Origin: Zhuqueibacter pondensis
Lineage (GTDB): Bacteria; Zhuqueibacterota; Zhuqueibacteria; Zhuqueibacterales; Zhuqueibacteraceae
DNA: 64,000 nucleotides
NCBI GenBank assembly: GCA_034505955.1
Contig: JAPDQK010000028.1
Location: 1-64,000, forward strand
Direction: 5' to 3'
Part shown: in pieces, positions 8,616 through 15,705 of the stretch
How positions within the stretch are numbered: position 1 is the first letter of the stretch
Layout of the letters: each line of letters starts with the position of its first letter
Position numbers and translations under genes: made by a program
The notes under the pieces: generated by a model
The model's input: only the letters and a program-made list of their open reading frames with translations
The model's database searches: none
Told to the model about the DNA's origin: nothing

Positions 8616-8924
8616 ATGACAGAGACAATCATTTCAAAACCACTCTATAATATTTTGGCTGAACTGACTGGGGAGGAGCGTTTTGATGTAGCATTATACC
8701 TGGCGACCAAGGACTTGGTACAGCTCAAGCTCCTTGAAGCCGTGCGACAAATCAAAACCTTCGCGGAGCGTTATGGGATGGCCTTCGAAAAATTTGAGCA
8801 AGCCTGGGAGAATGATCAAGTTGCTGATAAATATTCCTACGATGTGGAAAAGGATTATTGGCAGTGGGAAGCAGCGCAGACTGATCTCGTTCGTCTTCGT
8901 GAAATCTTTGAAAGACTTCCATGA
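8616..8924 (+). CDS. Putative antitoxin-like protein paired with a DUF6516-like gene
   Basis: A 102-residue acidic, mostly helical protein. Its C-terminal half (FAERYGMAFEKFEQ...YSYDVEKDYWQWEAAQTDLVRL) resembles that of the protein at 52759-53085 (YERKYKCTFETFEKR...DTHEDYGEWSYLVEKA), so the two are probably paralogues. Both are followed, with a 4-nt ATGA overlap, by a small DUF6516-like gene, an arrangement typical of TA modules. I take ATG 8616 as start; a TTG at 8601 is also in frame. The antitoxin role is inference. Confidence 0.55.
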   Translation: MTETIISKPLYNILAELTGEERFDVALYLATKDLVQLKLLEAVRQIKTFAERYGMAFEKFEQAWENDQVADKYSYDVEKDYWQWEAAQTDLVRLREIFERLP

Positions 8925-9160
8925 AAATCAATGATTTTGTCTACGAAATTTTCACGACAGCCCAAACTTCTGCGATCTGCGGCACTCCAATCATACGACG
9001 ACTCACAATAACTTCAGTCAACATACGAGTACCTATAACTGGCGGCCTATTTGTAGATACTTTCCACAACGAATCGAGTGGGCGTACCGCTTTAACATTA
9101 GTCAAAAACCAGCAAGGCTATTTCGACGGTTATGCTGCCTTATTCAATGGCGGGCTTAAC
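8921..9160 (+). pseudogene. DUF6516-like putative toxin, C-terminus lost
   Basis: The start overlaps the previous stop (ATGA). The first 70 residues form a small mixed fold: ITSVNIRVPITGGLFVDTFHNESSGRTALTLVKNQQGYFDGY, resembling the beta-rich core of DUF6516-type proteins (…GRTSFALIKDGKRIFGYDN). After about residue 72 the similarity ends and the frame simply runs on antisense through gatB, which is not plausible protein. The real 3' end has therefore probably been lost or frameshifted where it meets gatB. The end coordinate given is where gatB begins, not a stop codon. Confidence 0.4.
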
Positions 9161-10606
9161 CTACTCATTCCGCAAGCGTTTCTGCAAAATCTCGTTCACC
9201 ATTTTCGGATTTGCTTTCCCGCGCGTGTGCTTCATCACCTGGCCGACCAGAAAACCAAAGAGTTTTTCTTCCCCGTTACGATAGCGTTCGACTTCTTTCG
9301 GATTGGCTGCGATCACTTCGTCCACCGCTTTTTCGATGACGCCGATGTCGGAGACTTGCACCAAACCTTTTTCAGTCACAATATCCTTTGCCGATCGGCC
9401 AGCGGCAACCATCTCATCAAAAACCTCTTTTGCAGTTTTGCTGCTGATGGTGCCCTCCGTGATGAGATTGAGCAATTCCGCGAGCGCTGCAGGCATGACG
9501 GGGAATTGGGTGATGTCGATTTTTTTCTCTTTGAGCACCCGCAGCACCTCACCCATGATCCAGTTGCTGACCAGCTTGGCATCTTTCACCAGCCTGGCAG
9601 TGGATTCAAAATAGTCAGCGACCGCTTGCTCATCAGTGAGGACATCGGCATCATATTTGGGCAAACCGTATTGCGCGATGAAACGGTTGCGCCGCGCCAG
9701 CGGCAATTCCGGAAGCGAAGCATGAATTTCTTTACGCCATTTTTCGTCGAGGCGCAGGGGCACCAAATCCGGCTCCGGGAAATAGCGGTAATCATGTGCA
9801 TACTCTTTCGAGCGCATCGGGACAATCTCTCCCTTTGCGGCATCCCACAACAAGGTTTGCTGCACAATCGTTCCGCCGGCTTCGAGAAGCTGAATGTGCC
9901 GGTTGATTTCGAATTCCAACGCGCGTTCGACGTTGCGGAACGAGTTCATGTTTTTCAGCTCGGTCTTGGTGCCGAATTTTTGTTGGCCGGCAGGACGCAC
10001 CGAGATGTTGGCATCGCAGCGCAGGCTGCCTTCCTCCATGTTGCCATCGCAAATCCCCAAATAGCGTACCAGTTGCCGGATGCGCGTAAGGTAGAGATAC
10101 GCTTCACGCGGAGAATGGATATCCGGCCCGCTCACGATCTCAATCAGCGGTGTGCCGCAGCGATTCAGGTCAACCAGCGTTTCGTTTGCCGAGACATATT
10201 CCTCGGCGTGCACCGATTTGCCGGCATCCTCTTCGAGATGAACACGGATAATGCCGATGCGCTTCCACGAGCCGTCTTCAAGTTCAATTTCAATCCAGCC
10301 GTCCTCGCAAAGCGGTTCTTCATATTGCGAAATTTGATAACCCTTGGGCAGGTCGGGATAAAAATAATTTTTTCGCGCGAAAATGGAATGCTCGGCGATG
10401 CGGCAATTCATCGCCAGTCCCATCTTTACGGCATATTCCACGGCTTTGCGGTTGAGCACCGGCAAAACGCCGGGCATGCCGAGACAGACCGGACAAACTT
10501 GGGAATTTTGCGGGCCACCAAACTTCGTGCTGCAGCGACAAAAAATTTTGGAGTCGGTCAAAAGTTGCGCATGGACTTCGAGGCCGATGATGGGTTCATA
10601 GTTCAT
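9161..10606 (-). CDS. gatB: Aspartyl/glutamyl-tRNA(Asn/Gln) amidotransferase subunit B
   Basis: The 481-residue product matches GatB end to end: the N-terminal IIGLEVHAQLLTDSKIFC, Cys pairs of the zinc site (CRCSTKF…CPVCLGMPG), the cradle domain FARKNYFYPDLPKGYQISQYEEP, the GxPLIEIVS segment and the C-terminal YqeY/tail domain (VVAAGRSAKDIVTEKGL…FLVGQVMKHTRGKANP). With GatA it converts Glu-tRNA(Gln) and Asp-tRNA(Asn) to the amide forms. It sits 26 nt downstream of the mazF stop rather than directly after gatA; gatC is not in the window. Confidence 0.97.
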   Translation of the reverse strand: MNYEPIIGLEVHAQLLTDSKIFCRCSTKFGGPQNSQVCPVCLGMPGVLPVLNRKAVEYAVKMGLAMNCRIAEHSIFARKNYFYPDLPKGYQISQYEEPLCEDGWIEIELEDGSWKRIGIIRVHLEEDAGKSVHAEEYVSANETLVDLNRCGTPLIEIVSGPDIHSPREAYLYLTRIRQLVRYLGICDGNMEEGSLRCDANISVRPAGQQKFGTKTELKNMNSFRNVERALEFEINRHIQLLEAGGTIVQQTLLWDAAKGEIVPMRSKEYAHDYRYFPEPDLVPLRLDEKWRKEIHASLPELPLARRNRFIAQYGLPKYDADVLTDEQAVADYFESTARLVKDAKLVSNWIMGEVLRVLKEKKIDITQFPVMPAALAELLNLITEGTISSKTAKEVFDEMVAAGRSAKDIVTEKGLVQVSDIGVIEKAVDEVIAANPKEVERYRNGEEKLFGFLVGQVMKHTRGKANPKMVNEILQKRLRNE

Positions 10607-10632
10607 TGATGATCTCTCAGGAGATCTCCCAA

Positions 10633-10956
10633 TTACGGTGCAAACATCTCCCCTAATACAGCCAGGACTTTGGTTTGCGTTTTTCTATCGATTGTGCCCA
10701 ATTTTTCAATCAACCGGGACTTGTCAACGGTGCGTATCTGATCAAGCACCACTTGACCATCTTTCCCTTTAAAACGACAAAATACTCTCGAAGGATAATC
10801 ACGTCCTTTGGTGGTCATTGGCGCAACGATGACAGTGGCGATAAAACGATTCATTTCATCAGGTGAAATGATCAGGCACGGCCTTGTCTTTTTGATTTCT
10901 TTACCTTGGGTGGGATCAAGATTGACAAGATAGACTTCAAAGCGCCGAGCCATCAT
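10633..10956 (-). CDS. mazF: MazF/PemK-family endoribonuclease toxin
   Basis: 107 residues with the MazF/PemK barrel: RFEVYLVNLDPTQGKEIKKTRPCLIISPDEMN, the VIVAPMTTKGRDYPSRV strand, and GQVVLDQIRTVDKSRLIEKLG. Conserved residues of the ribonuclease site are present (KTRPC Arg and the Thr in PMTT). The gene directly abuts the AbrB-type antitoxin upstream (adjacent stop and start codons), the classic mazEF arrangement. Tandem ATGs at 10956 and 10953 leave the start uncertain by one codon. The module lies between gatA and gatB on the same strand. Confidence 0.92.
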   Translation of the reverse strand: MMARRFEVYLVNLDPTQGKEIKKTRPCLIISPDEMNRFIATVIVAPMTTKGRDYPSRVFCRFKGKDGQVVLDQIRTVDKSRLIEKLGTIDRKTQTKVLAVLGEMFAP

Positions 10957-11217
10957 CTACCATACCCATTCTTCCTTGTCCCAGCCGCTTTGGGCAAGCA
11001 GTGTTTCCTCCTTGTCAAGCAGCCGGTCATCGCTGTGTTCAGCCATGGTCCGAAAGGCTTCTGCCCAACCTTGTCGCACACGCCGGGTGGGACGGATAAT
11101 AATTTGGTCGTGTAGAACAACGAGTTCCACATCTTCACCAAGCTTGGTTTGCTCAAGCACGGCTTTGGGGATACGAATGCCCCGCGAATTACCAATTTGG
11201 ACGATTCGACTTTGCAT
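10957..11217 (-). CDS. mazE: MazE-like AbrB/SpoVT antitoxin
   Basis: 86 residues. The N-terminal swapped-hairpin AbrB DNA-binding domain reads IVQIGNSRGIRIPKAVLEQTKLGEDVELVV (about residues 4-33), followed by an acidic, Trp-rich tail (LLAQSGWDKEEWVW) of the kind that wraps MazF. It is placed 0 nt before the toxin and probably represses the pair's own promoter. It starts 54 nt after the gatA stop, so transcription from gatA may read into it. Confidence 0.9.
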   Translation of the reverse strand: MQSRIVQIGNSRGIRIPKAVLEQTKLGEDVELVVLHDQIIIRPTRRVRQGWAEAFRTMAEHSDDRLLDKEETLLAQSGWDKEEWVW

Positions 11218-11271
11218 AATTATAATGTAAGCACAACAATGACTGATTTACAAGAAAAATCTTTAAATAGA

Positions 11272-12720
11272 TTAGCCTGCTTTATTGAGTTGCCTTCTGC
11301 TGGTTTCAAGAAAATGCGCCACTTGCAAAACATTCTTCTCATCAAAAGCCTTGCCGATGATTTGCAAACCGATCGGCAGGCCATTGGCATCGATGCCGGC
11401 GGGGATCGAGATCCCGGGCGCGCCGGCAAGATTCACCGAGACAGTGAAGATGTCGGAGAGGTACATGGTAAGTGGATCGTCAATTTTTTCTCCCAGCTTG
11501 AATGCCGTGGTCGGAGAAGTGGGTGTGAGCAGGACATCACATTCTTTGAAAGCCTGCTCGAAATCACGACGGATGAGCGTACGCACTTTCAGGGCGCGGC
11601 GATAATACGCCTCGTAATATCCCGCCGAGAGCACATAGGTGCCGAGCATGATTCGGCGCTTCACTTCCGGGCCGAAGCCTTCACTTCGGCTCTTGACATA
11701 CATCTCTTCGAGCGATTCCACATTTTGTGCGCGCCGGCCATAACGAGCGCCATCGTAACGTGCGAGATTGGATGAAGCTTCTGCCGTACAAATGATGTAG
11801 TAGGTGGCGATGGCATATTTCGTATGCGGCAGCGAAATTTCCTTTACCACTGCGCCGGCTTGCTGCAAGCGATCTGTGGCAGAAGCGACCGCCTCGCGAA
11901 TTTCTTTTTGCACGCCCTCGGAAAGATATTCTTTGGGCAGCCCGATCACTTTGCCTCTGACTTCGCCGTCGAGAAATTGAGAAAATGCTTCAACCGGCAC
12001 CGGCGCCGAAGTGGAATCGCGCTCATCGTGGCCACAGATGACCTCAAGAATTCTGGCGACATCTTCGACGGAATGGGCGAACGCGCCGATCTGATCGAGC
12101 GAGGAGGCAAAGGCAACGAGGCCAAAACGGGAGACGCGGCCGTAGGTTGGTTTCATTCCGACGACACCACAGAACGCCGCCGGTTGGCGAATCGAGCCGC
12201 CGGTGTCGGTGCCAAGCGAGACCATTGCCAGATTAGCGGCCACGGCTACGGCGGAGCCTCCAGAAGAGCCACCGGGCACATACTCCTCGTTCACCGGATT
12301 TTTCACCGGGCCGAAGGCAGAGTTCTCGTTGGAGCTGCCCATAGCGAACTCATCCATGTTGGTCTTGCCGATGATGATGGCGTCTTCTTGTTCCAATTTT
12401 TGGATCACGGTCGCATCGTAGGGAGAGGTAAAATTCTCCAAGATGCGGGAGCCGCAAGTGAGTCGCTCGCCCTTCAGCGCCAAAATATCTTTGACGGCAA
12501 TAACGACACCAGCGAGCTTACCGGCTTTGCCGGCCCGTAATTTCGCATCAATTTCTTGCGCGCGGGCCCGTGCGCGATCCGGGAAGACGGCAAGAAAGGC
12601 ATTGAGAGGTTTGGCATTATCAATGCGCGCCAGATAGTCATTCACTAATGCAGCGCAGGTGATTTCGCGCCGGCGCAGTTTTTCCTGAATGTGAGGGATG
12701 GTTTCTGTGTTGGAGTCCAT
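11272..12720 (-). CDS. gatA: Glutamyl-tRNA(Gln) amidotransferase subunit A
   Basis: Amidase-signature enzyme that releases ammonia from glutamine for GatB. The catalytic Ser-cisSer-Lys triad is visible: K77 (VIAVKDI), S152 in PGGSSGGSAVAVA and S176 in TDTGGSIRQPA. NMDEFAMGSSNENSAFGPVKNP (substrate loop) and the C-terminal GAPGISIPAGIDANGLPIGLQIIG are intact. The 482 residues are normal for the family. The ATG directly follows the stop codon of the HEPN pseudogene (0 nt apart), so the gene is downstream of a broken TA module and upstream of a working-looking one. Confidence 0.97.
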   Translation of the reverse strand: MDSNTETIPHIQEKLRRREITCAALVNDYLARIDNAKPLNAFLAVFPDRARARAQEIDAKLRAGKAGKLAGVVIAVKDILALKGERLTCGSRILENFTSPYDATVIQKLEQEDAIIIGKTNMDEFAMGSSNENSAFGPVKNPVNEEYVPGGSSGGSAVAVAANLAMVSLGTDTGGSIRQPAAFCGVVGMKPTYGRVSRFGLVAFASSLDQIGAFAHSVEDVARILEVICGHDERDSTSAPVPVEAFSQFLDGEVRGKVIGLPKEYLSEGVQKEIREAVASATDRLQQAGAVVKEISLPHTKYAIATYYIICTAEASSNLARYDGARYGRRAQNVESLEEMYVKSRSEGFGPEVKRRIMLGTYVLSAGYYEAYYRRALKVRTLIRRDFEQAFKECDVLLTPTSPTTAFKLGEKIDDPLTMYLSDIFTVSVNLAGAPGISIPAGIDANGLPIGLQIIGKAFDEKNVLQVAHFLETSRRQLNKAG

Positions 12721-13106
12721 TTATTGCAGTAAAGGTTTGATGGCTTCCAAAAACTTCTCTGCGGCTTCAATCGCTTGCTCTACTTCTTGGCGAGATACGT
12801 GCGCGGTGCCACCATAGTCGCCAACGCTACGCAACTCAAAAAGCCAGTTCAGAGTCTGCCTTGTTCCTTGTCCAGTTTCCCTGTCTTGACGAATCTTTGA
12901 TGAATCGAAGCAATGACGGCACTGTGCTTGCTCAATTCCAACCCCTCGTGCAACAAAACAGCAGTAGCAGCATAGAAAGCTGCGTAATGGGCTCGTGAAC
13001 CCGCAAAGTCATAGTAGCCGCCTGACGCCAATTGCCGCGCCGCCTGAATAGACTGCTCCGCTCGCTCGAGATGAGCCGCGATTTCGTCGGCAAATTGTGT
13101 GGTCAT
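12721..13106 (-). pseudogene. HEPN-domain protein of an MNT-HEPN module, frameshifted
   Basis: The first frame (start ATG 13106) reads a PF05168-like HEPN domain, ERAEQSIQAARQLASGGYYDFAGSRAHYAAFYAATAVLLHEGLE, and stops at 12849 after KEQGRL. One base shifted, the frame continues exactly as the family does (LNWLFELRSVGDYGGTAHVS and so on) to a TAA at 12721-12723. A single-base deletion near 12850 therefore splits the gene. HEPN proteins of this type act as RNase toxins or as modification partners of MNT nucleotidyltransferases. The start overlaps the MNT gene stop by 4 nt (ATGA). An assembly error is possible but the partner gene is also shifted. Confidence 0.8.
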
Positions 13107-13439
13107 ACACGCACTCCTTCTCGTTTGACGTTGCGATAGAGTTGAACGACGCCACGCTCAAAATCGTCGAGAGGAGCAGGCTTGGCTGAAATCATGTGAT
13201 CAGATTCCCAATTGAATGGGATGGAGCAGATCGACAATCGTACGGAGTTCTCGGAAGTAGTCAAAGGGCTGGCCAGGCAAAACGAGCACGTCAATGTCAC
13301 TGTCAGGGTTGGCTTGATCGCGGGCGAAAGACCCGTACAGAATCACCCCTTTGAACTGCGCTTTGTAATTGCTCTCAAGAGCGGACTTGCATTTCTGAAG
13401 TAATTCCGTAAGTGCCATTGCAACCTCGTCGAATTTCAA
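13103..13439 (-). pseudogene. MNT-type nucleotidyltransferase (MntA-like), frameshifted
   Basis: The start at 13439 gives MKFDEVAMALTELLQK followed by the polymerase-beta fold motif GVILYGSFARDQANPDSDIDVLV (GS at 36-37, Asp48 and Asp50), the catalytic signature of minimal nucleotidyltransferases that AMPylate or otherwise inactivate HEPN toxins. The frame stops at 13200 after HPIQLGI, but one base over it continues ESDHMISAKPAPLDDFERGVVQLYRNVKREG to the TGA at 13103, so one extra G near 13206 breaks the gene. Both members of the pair carry single-base shifts. Confidence 0.8.
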
Positions 13440-13540
13440 CAGAGCAGGCTAGCCACTGTATGAAGTGCTTGGGATTTGGAGGGGGTTTTCCAAGTTTTTA
13501 TCTCCCAACGCGGACAAGCCGCAGCCAAAAGAAAAAAGCT

Positions 13541-13662
13541 TTGAACACGGACTGCGTCTGTAAGATGACGCGGATGAGCGCGAATTTCCACGGATTTTTT
13601 CTTGCTTTATCCGCGTCAATCTCTACGGGCGTAGCCGTTCAATCCGTGTGATCCGTGTTCAA
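13541..13662. repeat. Dispersed repeat family R2 (ACACGGAT-type), copy a, with two 12-mer inserts
   Basis: TTGAACACGGA (13541-13551) is inverted at TCCGTGTTCAA (13652-13662). Inside the left arm CTGCGTCTGTAA (13552-13563) separates CACGGA from TGACGCGGATG, sequences that are contiguous in form at 49007 (GGACACGGATAACGCGGATG). Inside the right arm CTACGGGCGTAGCC (13623-13636) separates GTCAATCT from GTTCAATCCGTG. Confidence 0.65.
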
Positions 13663-13684
13663 AATTTAAAAGAGAACTCTCAGA

Positions 13685-13696
13685 CTGCGTCCGTAG
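13685..13696. repeat. Isolated 12-mer palindromic unit
   Basis: CTGCGTCCGTAG, the reverse complement of the unit CTACGGACGCAG found at 777 and 56785. It lies between the R2 element and the ACTCCGTCAGGAGT cluster, in a 650-bp gene-free stretch (13440-14092). Confidence 0.6.
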
Positions 13697-13821
13697 GAAT
13701 TTTTTTCTACCTGAATTTTGCACCCGGATTGATCCCCTCCGCGAGGAACGCCGATTCGATCGCGACGCCCAACCACCCAAGGGGTGGTGCATAAAAAATT
13801 TTGCAGGCAAACTTGTGGTCA

Positions 13822-14011
13822 ACTCCGTCAGGAGTGCACTGTTTTTAGTGAAGCGGCATATTGTATTTCCAAAAACTCCGTCAGGAGTGACCTGTTTGGT
13901 ACTCCTCAAAAAAAACGCGCCAGATCATGAGAAATTCTACAGGCCACTCCTGACGGAGTTCAAAGACACGCAAGATTCCCCTGTCTACAAACAGTTCACT
14001 CCTGACGGAGT
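13822..14011. repeat. Cluster of four ACTCCGTCAGGAGT palindromes
   Basis: Copies at 13822-13835 and 13875-13888 (ACTCCGTCAGGAGT) and at 13946-13959 and 13998-14011 in the complementary reading (ACTCCTGACGGAGT). Each is a 5-bp stem around GTCA/TGAC and is flanked by a conserved CTGTTT/AAACAG side, so the first two and last two form a large inverted arrangement. No ORF is convincing here. Confidence 0.75.
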
Positions 14012-14070
14012 TTTGTGAACACGCCATTTATTCCGGGGAACAGCAAGCCAGCATGCAAAATTCAGGTTCC

Positions 14071-14090
14071 AACTTTGGTTGTCTAAGTCA
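14071..14090 (-). repeat. Second copy of the 20-bp sequence found at 512-531
   Basis: AACTTTGGTTGTCTAAGTCA, exact reverse complement of 512-531, ending 3 nt from the tatA stop codon. Confidence 0.6.
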
Positions 14091-14092
14091 AC

Positions 14093-14266
14093 CTAAGACT
14101 TGGGTTGATCGATCTTGGCAGGAGTTTCCTTGTCTTCGAGCGGTTCATTGACGGCTTTTTTGAATTCGCGAATGCCTTGCCCGAGACCGCGCGCCAGCTC
14201 AGGCAATTTTCTGGCGCCAAACAAAACGACAAAAGCGACGATGGCGACTACGACCCATTCGTTCAT
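14093..14266 (-). CDS. tatA: Sec-independent translocase TatA/E-type subunit
   Basis: 57 residues: a short N-terminal segment MNEWVVVAIVAFVVLFGARKLPELARGLGQGIREFKKAVNE, i.e. one transmembrane helix, the FG(A/P)KKLPE hinge and the amphipathic helix of TatA, ending in a charged tail. The start at 14266 is fixed by GGAGGT 6 nt upstream; an in-frame ATG at 14329 has no such site. TatA oligomers form the pore for folded twin-arginine substrates in the inner membrane. A second tatA follows upstream; no tatC is seen in the window. Confidence 0.92.
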   Translation of the reverse strand: MNEWVVVAIVAFVVLFGARKLPELARGLGQGIREFKKAVNEPLEDKETPAKIDQPKS

Positions 14267-14395
14267 AATTGACCTCCGGAAAGTTAAGCAACCAATCCAC
14301 TTCTCTCCAATTAAAACAGCCATGCCCATCCTTGCACACCAGTTTTCTCAATTTGTCTTTTCGGGAAAATGGTCAGCGTTTGGGTTGAGCAACAA

Positions 14396-14578
14396 CTACA
14401 TTTTTTTAAAGTCATCCATGACGTTAAATTCTTTCTTTACCTCATCTGCTGCTTTTCTAAATTCCTGAATGCTTCTACCCAGCCCTCGCGCCAGCTCCGG
14501 TAATTTTTTGGGACCGAATAAAAGGAGCACGAGGACCAAAATTACCAGCAACTCGCTCATGCCAATATTGCCAAACAT
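14396..14578 (-). CDS. tatA: Second TatA/E-type translocase subunit
   Basis: 60 residues, MFGNIGMSELLVILVLVLLLFGPKKLPELARGLGRSIQEFRKAADEVKKEF: periplasmic start, one membrane helix, FGPKKLPE hinge and amphipathic helix. AGGAG lies 8 nt upstream of ATG 14578. It and the neighbouring tatA are paralogues 130 nt apart on the same strand; one may serve as a TatB-like component, as seen when two TatA-type genes occur, but sequence alone does not show which. Confidence 0.92.
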   Translation of the reverse strand: MFGNIGMSELLVILVLVLLLFGPKKLPELARGLGRSIQEFRKAADEVKKEFNVMDDFKKM

Positions 14579-14603
14579 ATTTTCACTCCTGTACTGGATG
14601 CTT

Positions 14604-14673
14604 GATCCCTGTGGACGTAGCCTGGATGTTTGATTCTCGTGTATCCAGTATCCAGGCTACGCCCGCAGGGATC
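14604..14673. terminator. Long stem-loop built from two 12-mer-containing arms
   Basis: A 24-bp left arm (14604-14627) pairs with the right arm (14650-14673) with two mismatches and a 22-nt loop. The arms contain CTGTGGACGTAG (14609-14620) and CTACGCCCGCAG (14657-14668). It stands between the DUF4321 gene stop and tatA, so it could end transcription of the purQ-DUF4321 unit, but there is no T-run and it may simply be a repeat element. Confidence 0.5.
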
Positions 14674-14684
14674 ACGGATCAAGT

Positions 14685-14954
14685 TTAGTTCAATACCCAA
14701 CGTAAGAGATAAGCCGCAATGCCAATGCCGATCAGACCGACGACATTGATTTTAAGGGTCAATCCTAATGTTATACTAAACAAAACGGCATTTAGTGTCC
14801 CGGGGCCGAGCGCAATTTGCCCGCTTCTCAGGAAAAATTCTTTGACCACGCCGGCTGGCAGCAAAAGACCGATCAATTCACCCAGCAAAGTTCCCGCCAG
14901 CGCACCGAGCAGGAGCACCACAATGATAAATCCAAGAGAGCGTTTTGACCGCAC
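14685..14954 (-). CDS. DUF4321-type small membrane protein
   Basis: 89 residues starting at GTG 14954, chosen because AGGAGG lies 4-5 nt upstream; the frame is open further but has no site. The product has a basic N-terminus (RSKRSLGF), then a glycine-rich membrane segment IIVVLLLGALAGTLLGELIGLLLP, and two further hydrophobic stretches (TLNAVLFSITLGLTLKIN, VVGLIGIGIAAYLLRWVL). This pattern matches the DUF4321 family, of unknown function. It is immediately downstream of purQ and probably co-transcribed. Confidence 0.75.
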   Translation of the reverse strand: MRSKRSLGFIIVVLLLGALAGTLLGELIGLLLPAGVVKEFFLRSGQIALGPGTLNAVLFSITLGLTLKINVVGLIGIGIAAYLLRWVLN

Positions 14955-14982
14955 AGAGCCTCCTGAGTTTAAAAATAAATGA

Positions 14983-15666
14983 TTAGGACGACGCCATGAG
15001 TGACTGGAAAATTTGCACGCCGCTGTTTGACGATAGAACCAATTCACAGGCCCGTTCCGGATGGGGCATCAAACCCATCACATTGCCGTTTGCATTCATG
15101 ATGCCGGCGATATTATCCAGCGCGCCGTTGGGATTGGCTTCGGGTGTGACTTCTCCACTCGCTGAACAATAACGGAAGAGAATGCGGCGTTGCTCACGCA
15201 GTTGTTGCAACGTTTCGGCATCCGCATAATAGTTGCCTTCGCCATGCGCAACCGGCATTTTCAAAACGGCATCCGCGCATCGCCGGGTGAAGCCGGTGTC
15301 GAAATTTTCCACTTTCACATAAACCGGTTTGGCGACAAACCGGAGGTGCGCATTGCGCACCAGCGCGCCCGGCAACAAGCCGGCCTCGCAGAGGATTTGG
15401 AACCCATTACAAATTCCGAGCACCATGCCGCCGCGCTGAGCAAACTTAACCACTTCTTCCATTACCGGCGAAAATCGTGCAATGGCGCCGGTACGCAAAT
15501 AATCGCCGTAAGAAAAACCGCCGGGAAGGATGATGACATCGAATCCGCTCAGGTCACGGTCTTTGTGCCAGACAAAACGCACCTGTTGGTGAAGGACATA
15601 CTTGACGACGTAATAACAGTCGTGATCACAGTTTGATCCGGGAAAAATGACAACGCCGAAACGCAT
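14983..15666 (-). CDS. purQ: Phosphoribosylformylglycinamidine synthase subunit PurQ
   Basis: Glutaminase subunit of FGAM synthase (fourth step of purine synthesis), supplying ammonia to PurL. The class-I glutamine amidotransferase triad is present: Cys86 in GICNGFQ and His/Glu in MPHPERA; N-terminal FPGSNCDHDC and LPGGFSYGDYLR are also typical. 227 residues is normal for the small PurQ type, which requires PurS; purS is encoded on the same strand at 20985-21233, but separated by three secreted-protein genes. purL is not in the window. Confidence 0.97.
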   Translation of the reverse strand: MRFGVVIFPGSNCDHDCYYVVKYVLHQQVRFVWHKDRDLSGFDVIILPGGFSYGDYLRTGAIARFSPVMEEVVKFAQRGGMVLGICNGFQILCEAGLLPGALVRNAHLRFVAKPVYVKVENFDTGFTRRCADAVLKMPVAHGEGNYYADAETLQQLREQRRILFRYCSASGEVTPEANPNGALDNIAGIMNANGNVMGLMPHPERACELVLSSNSGVQIFQSLMASS

Positions 15667-15705
15667 ATTAATATGTCAATTTTTTGATTTGTGCGCTTAC
15701 GTTGA

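Noticed and set aside
8921..10609. A single 562-codon plus-strand frame
   Set aside because: Beyond about residue 72 it is antisense to gatB, whose protein is unmistakable; the open frame is a by-product of codon bias.
13822..14011. CRISPR array
   Set aside because: The four ACTCCGTCAGGAGT copies are 14 bp, unevenly spaced and in both orientations; no spacer-repeat regularity and no cas genes.
14604..14673. Classical intrinsic terminator
   Set aside because: The stem is long, but no T-run follows on either strand and its arms are made of the 12-mer repeat units; kept only as a possible terminator with modest confidence.
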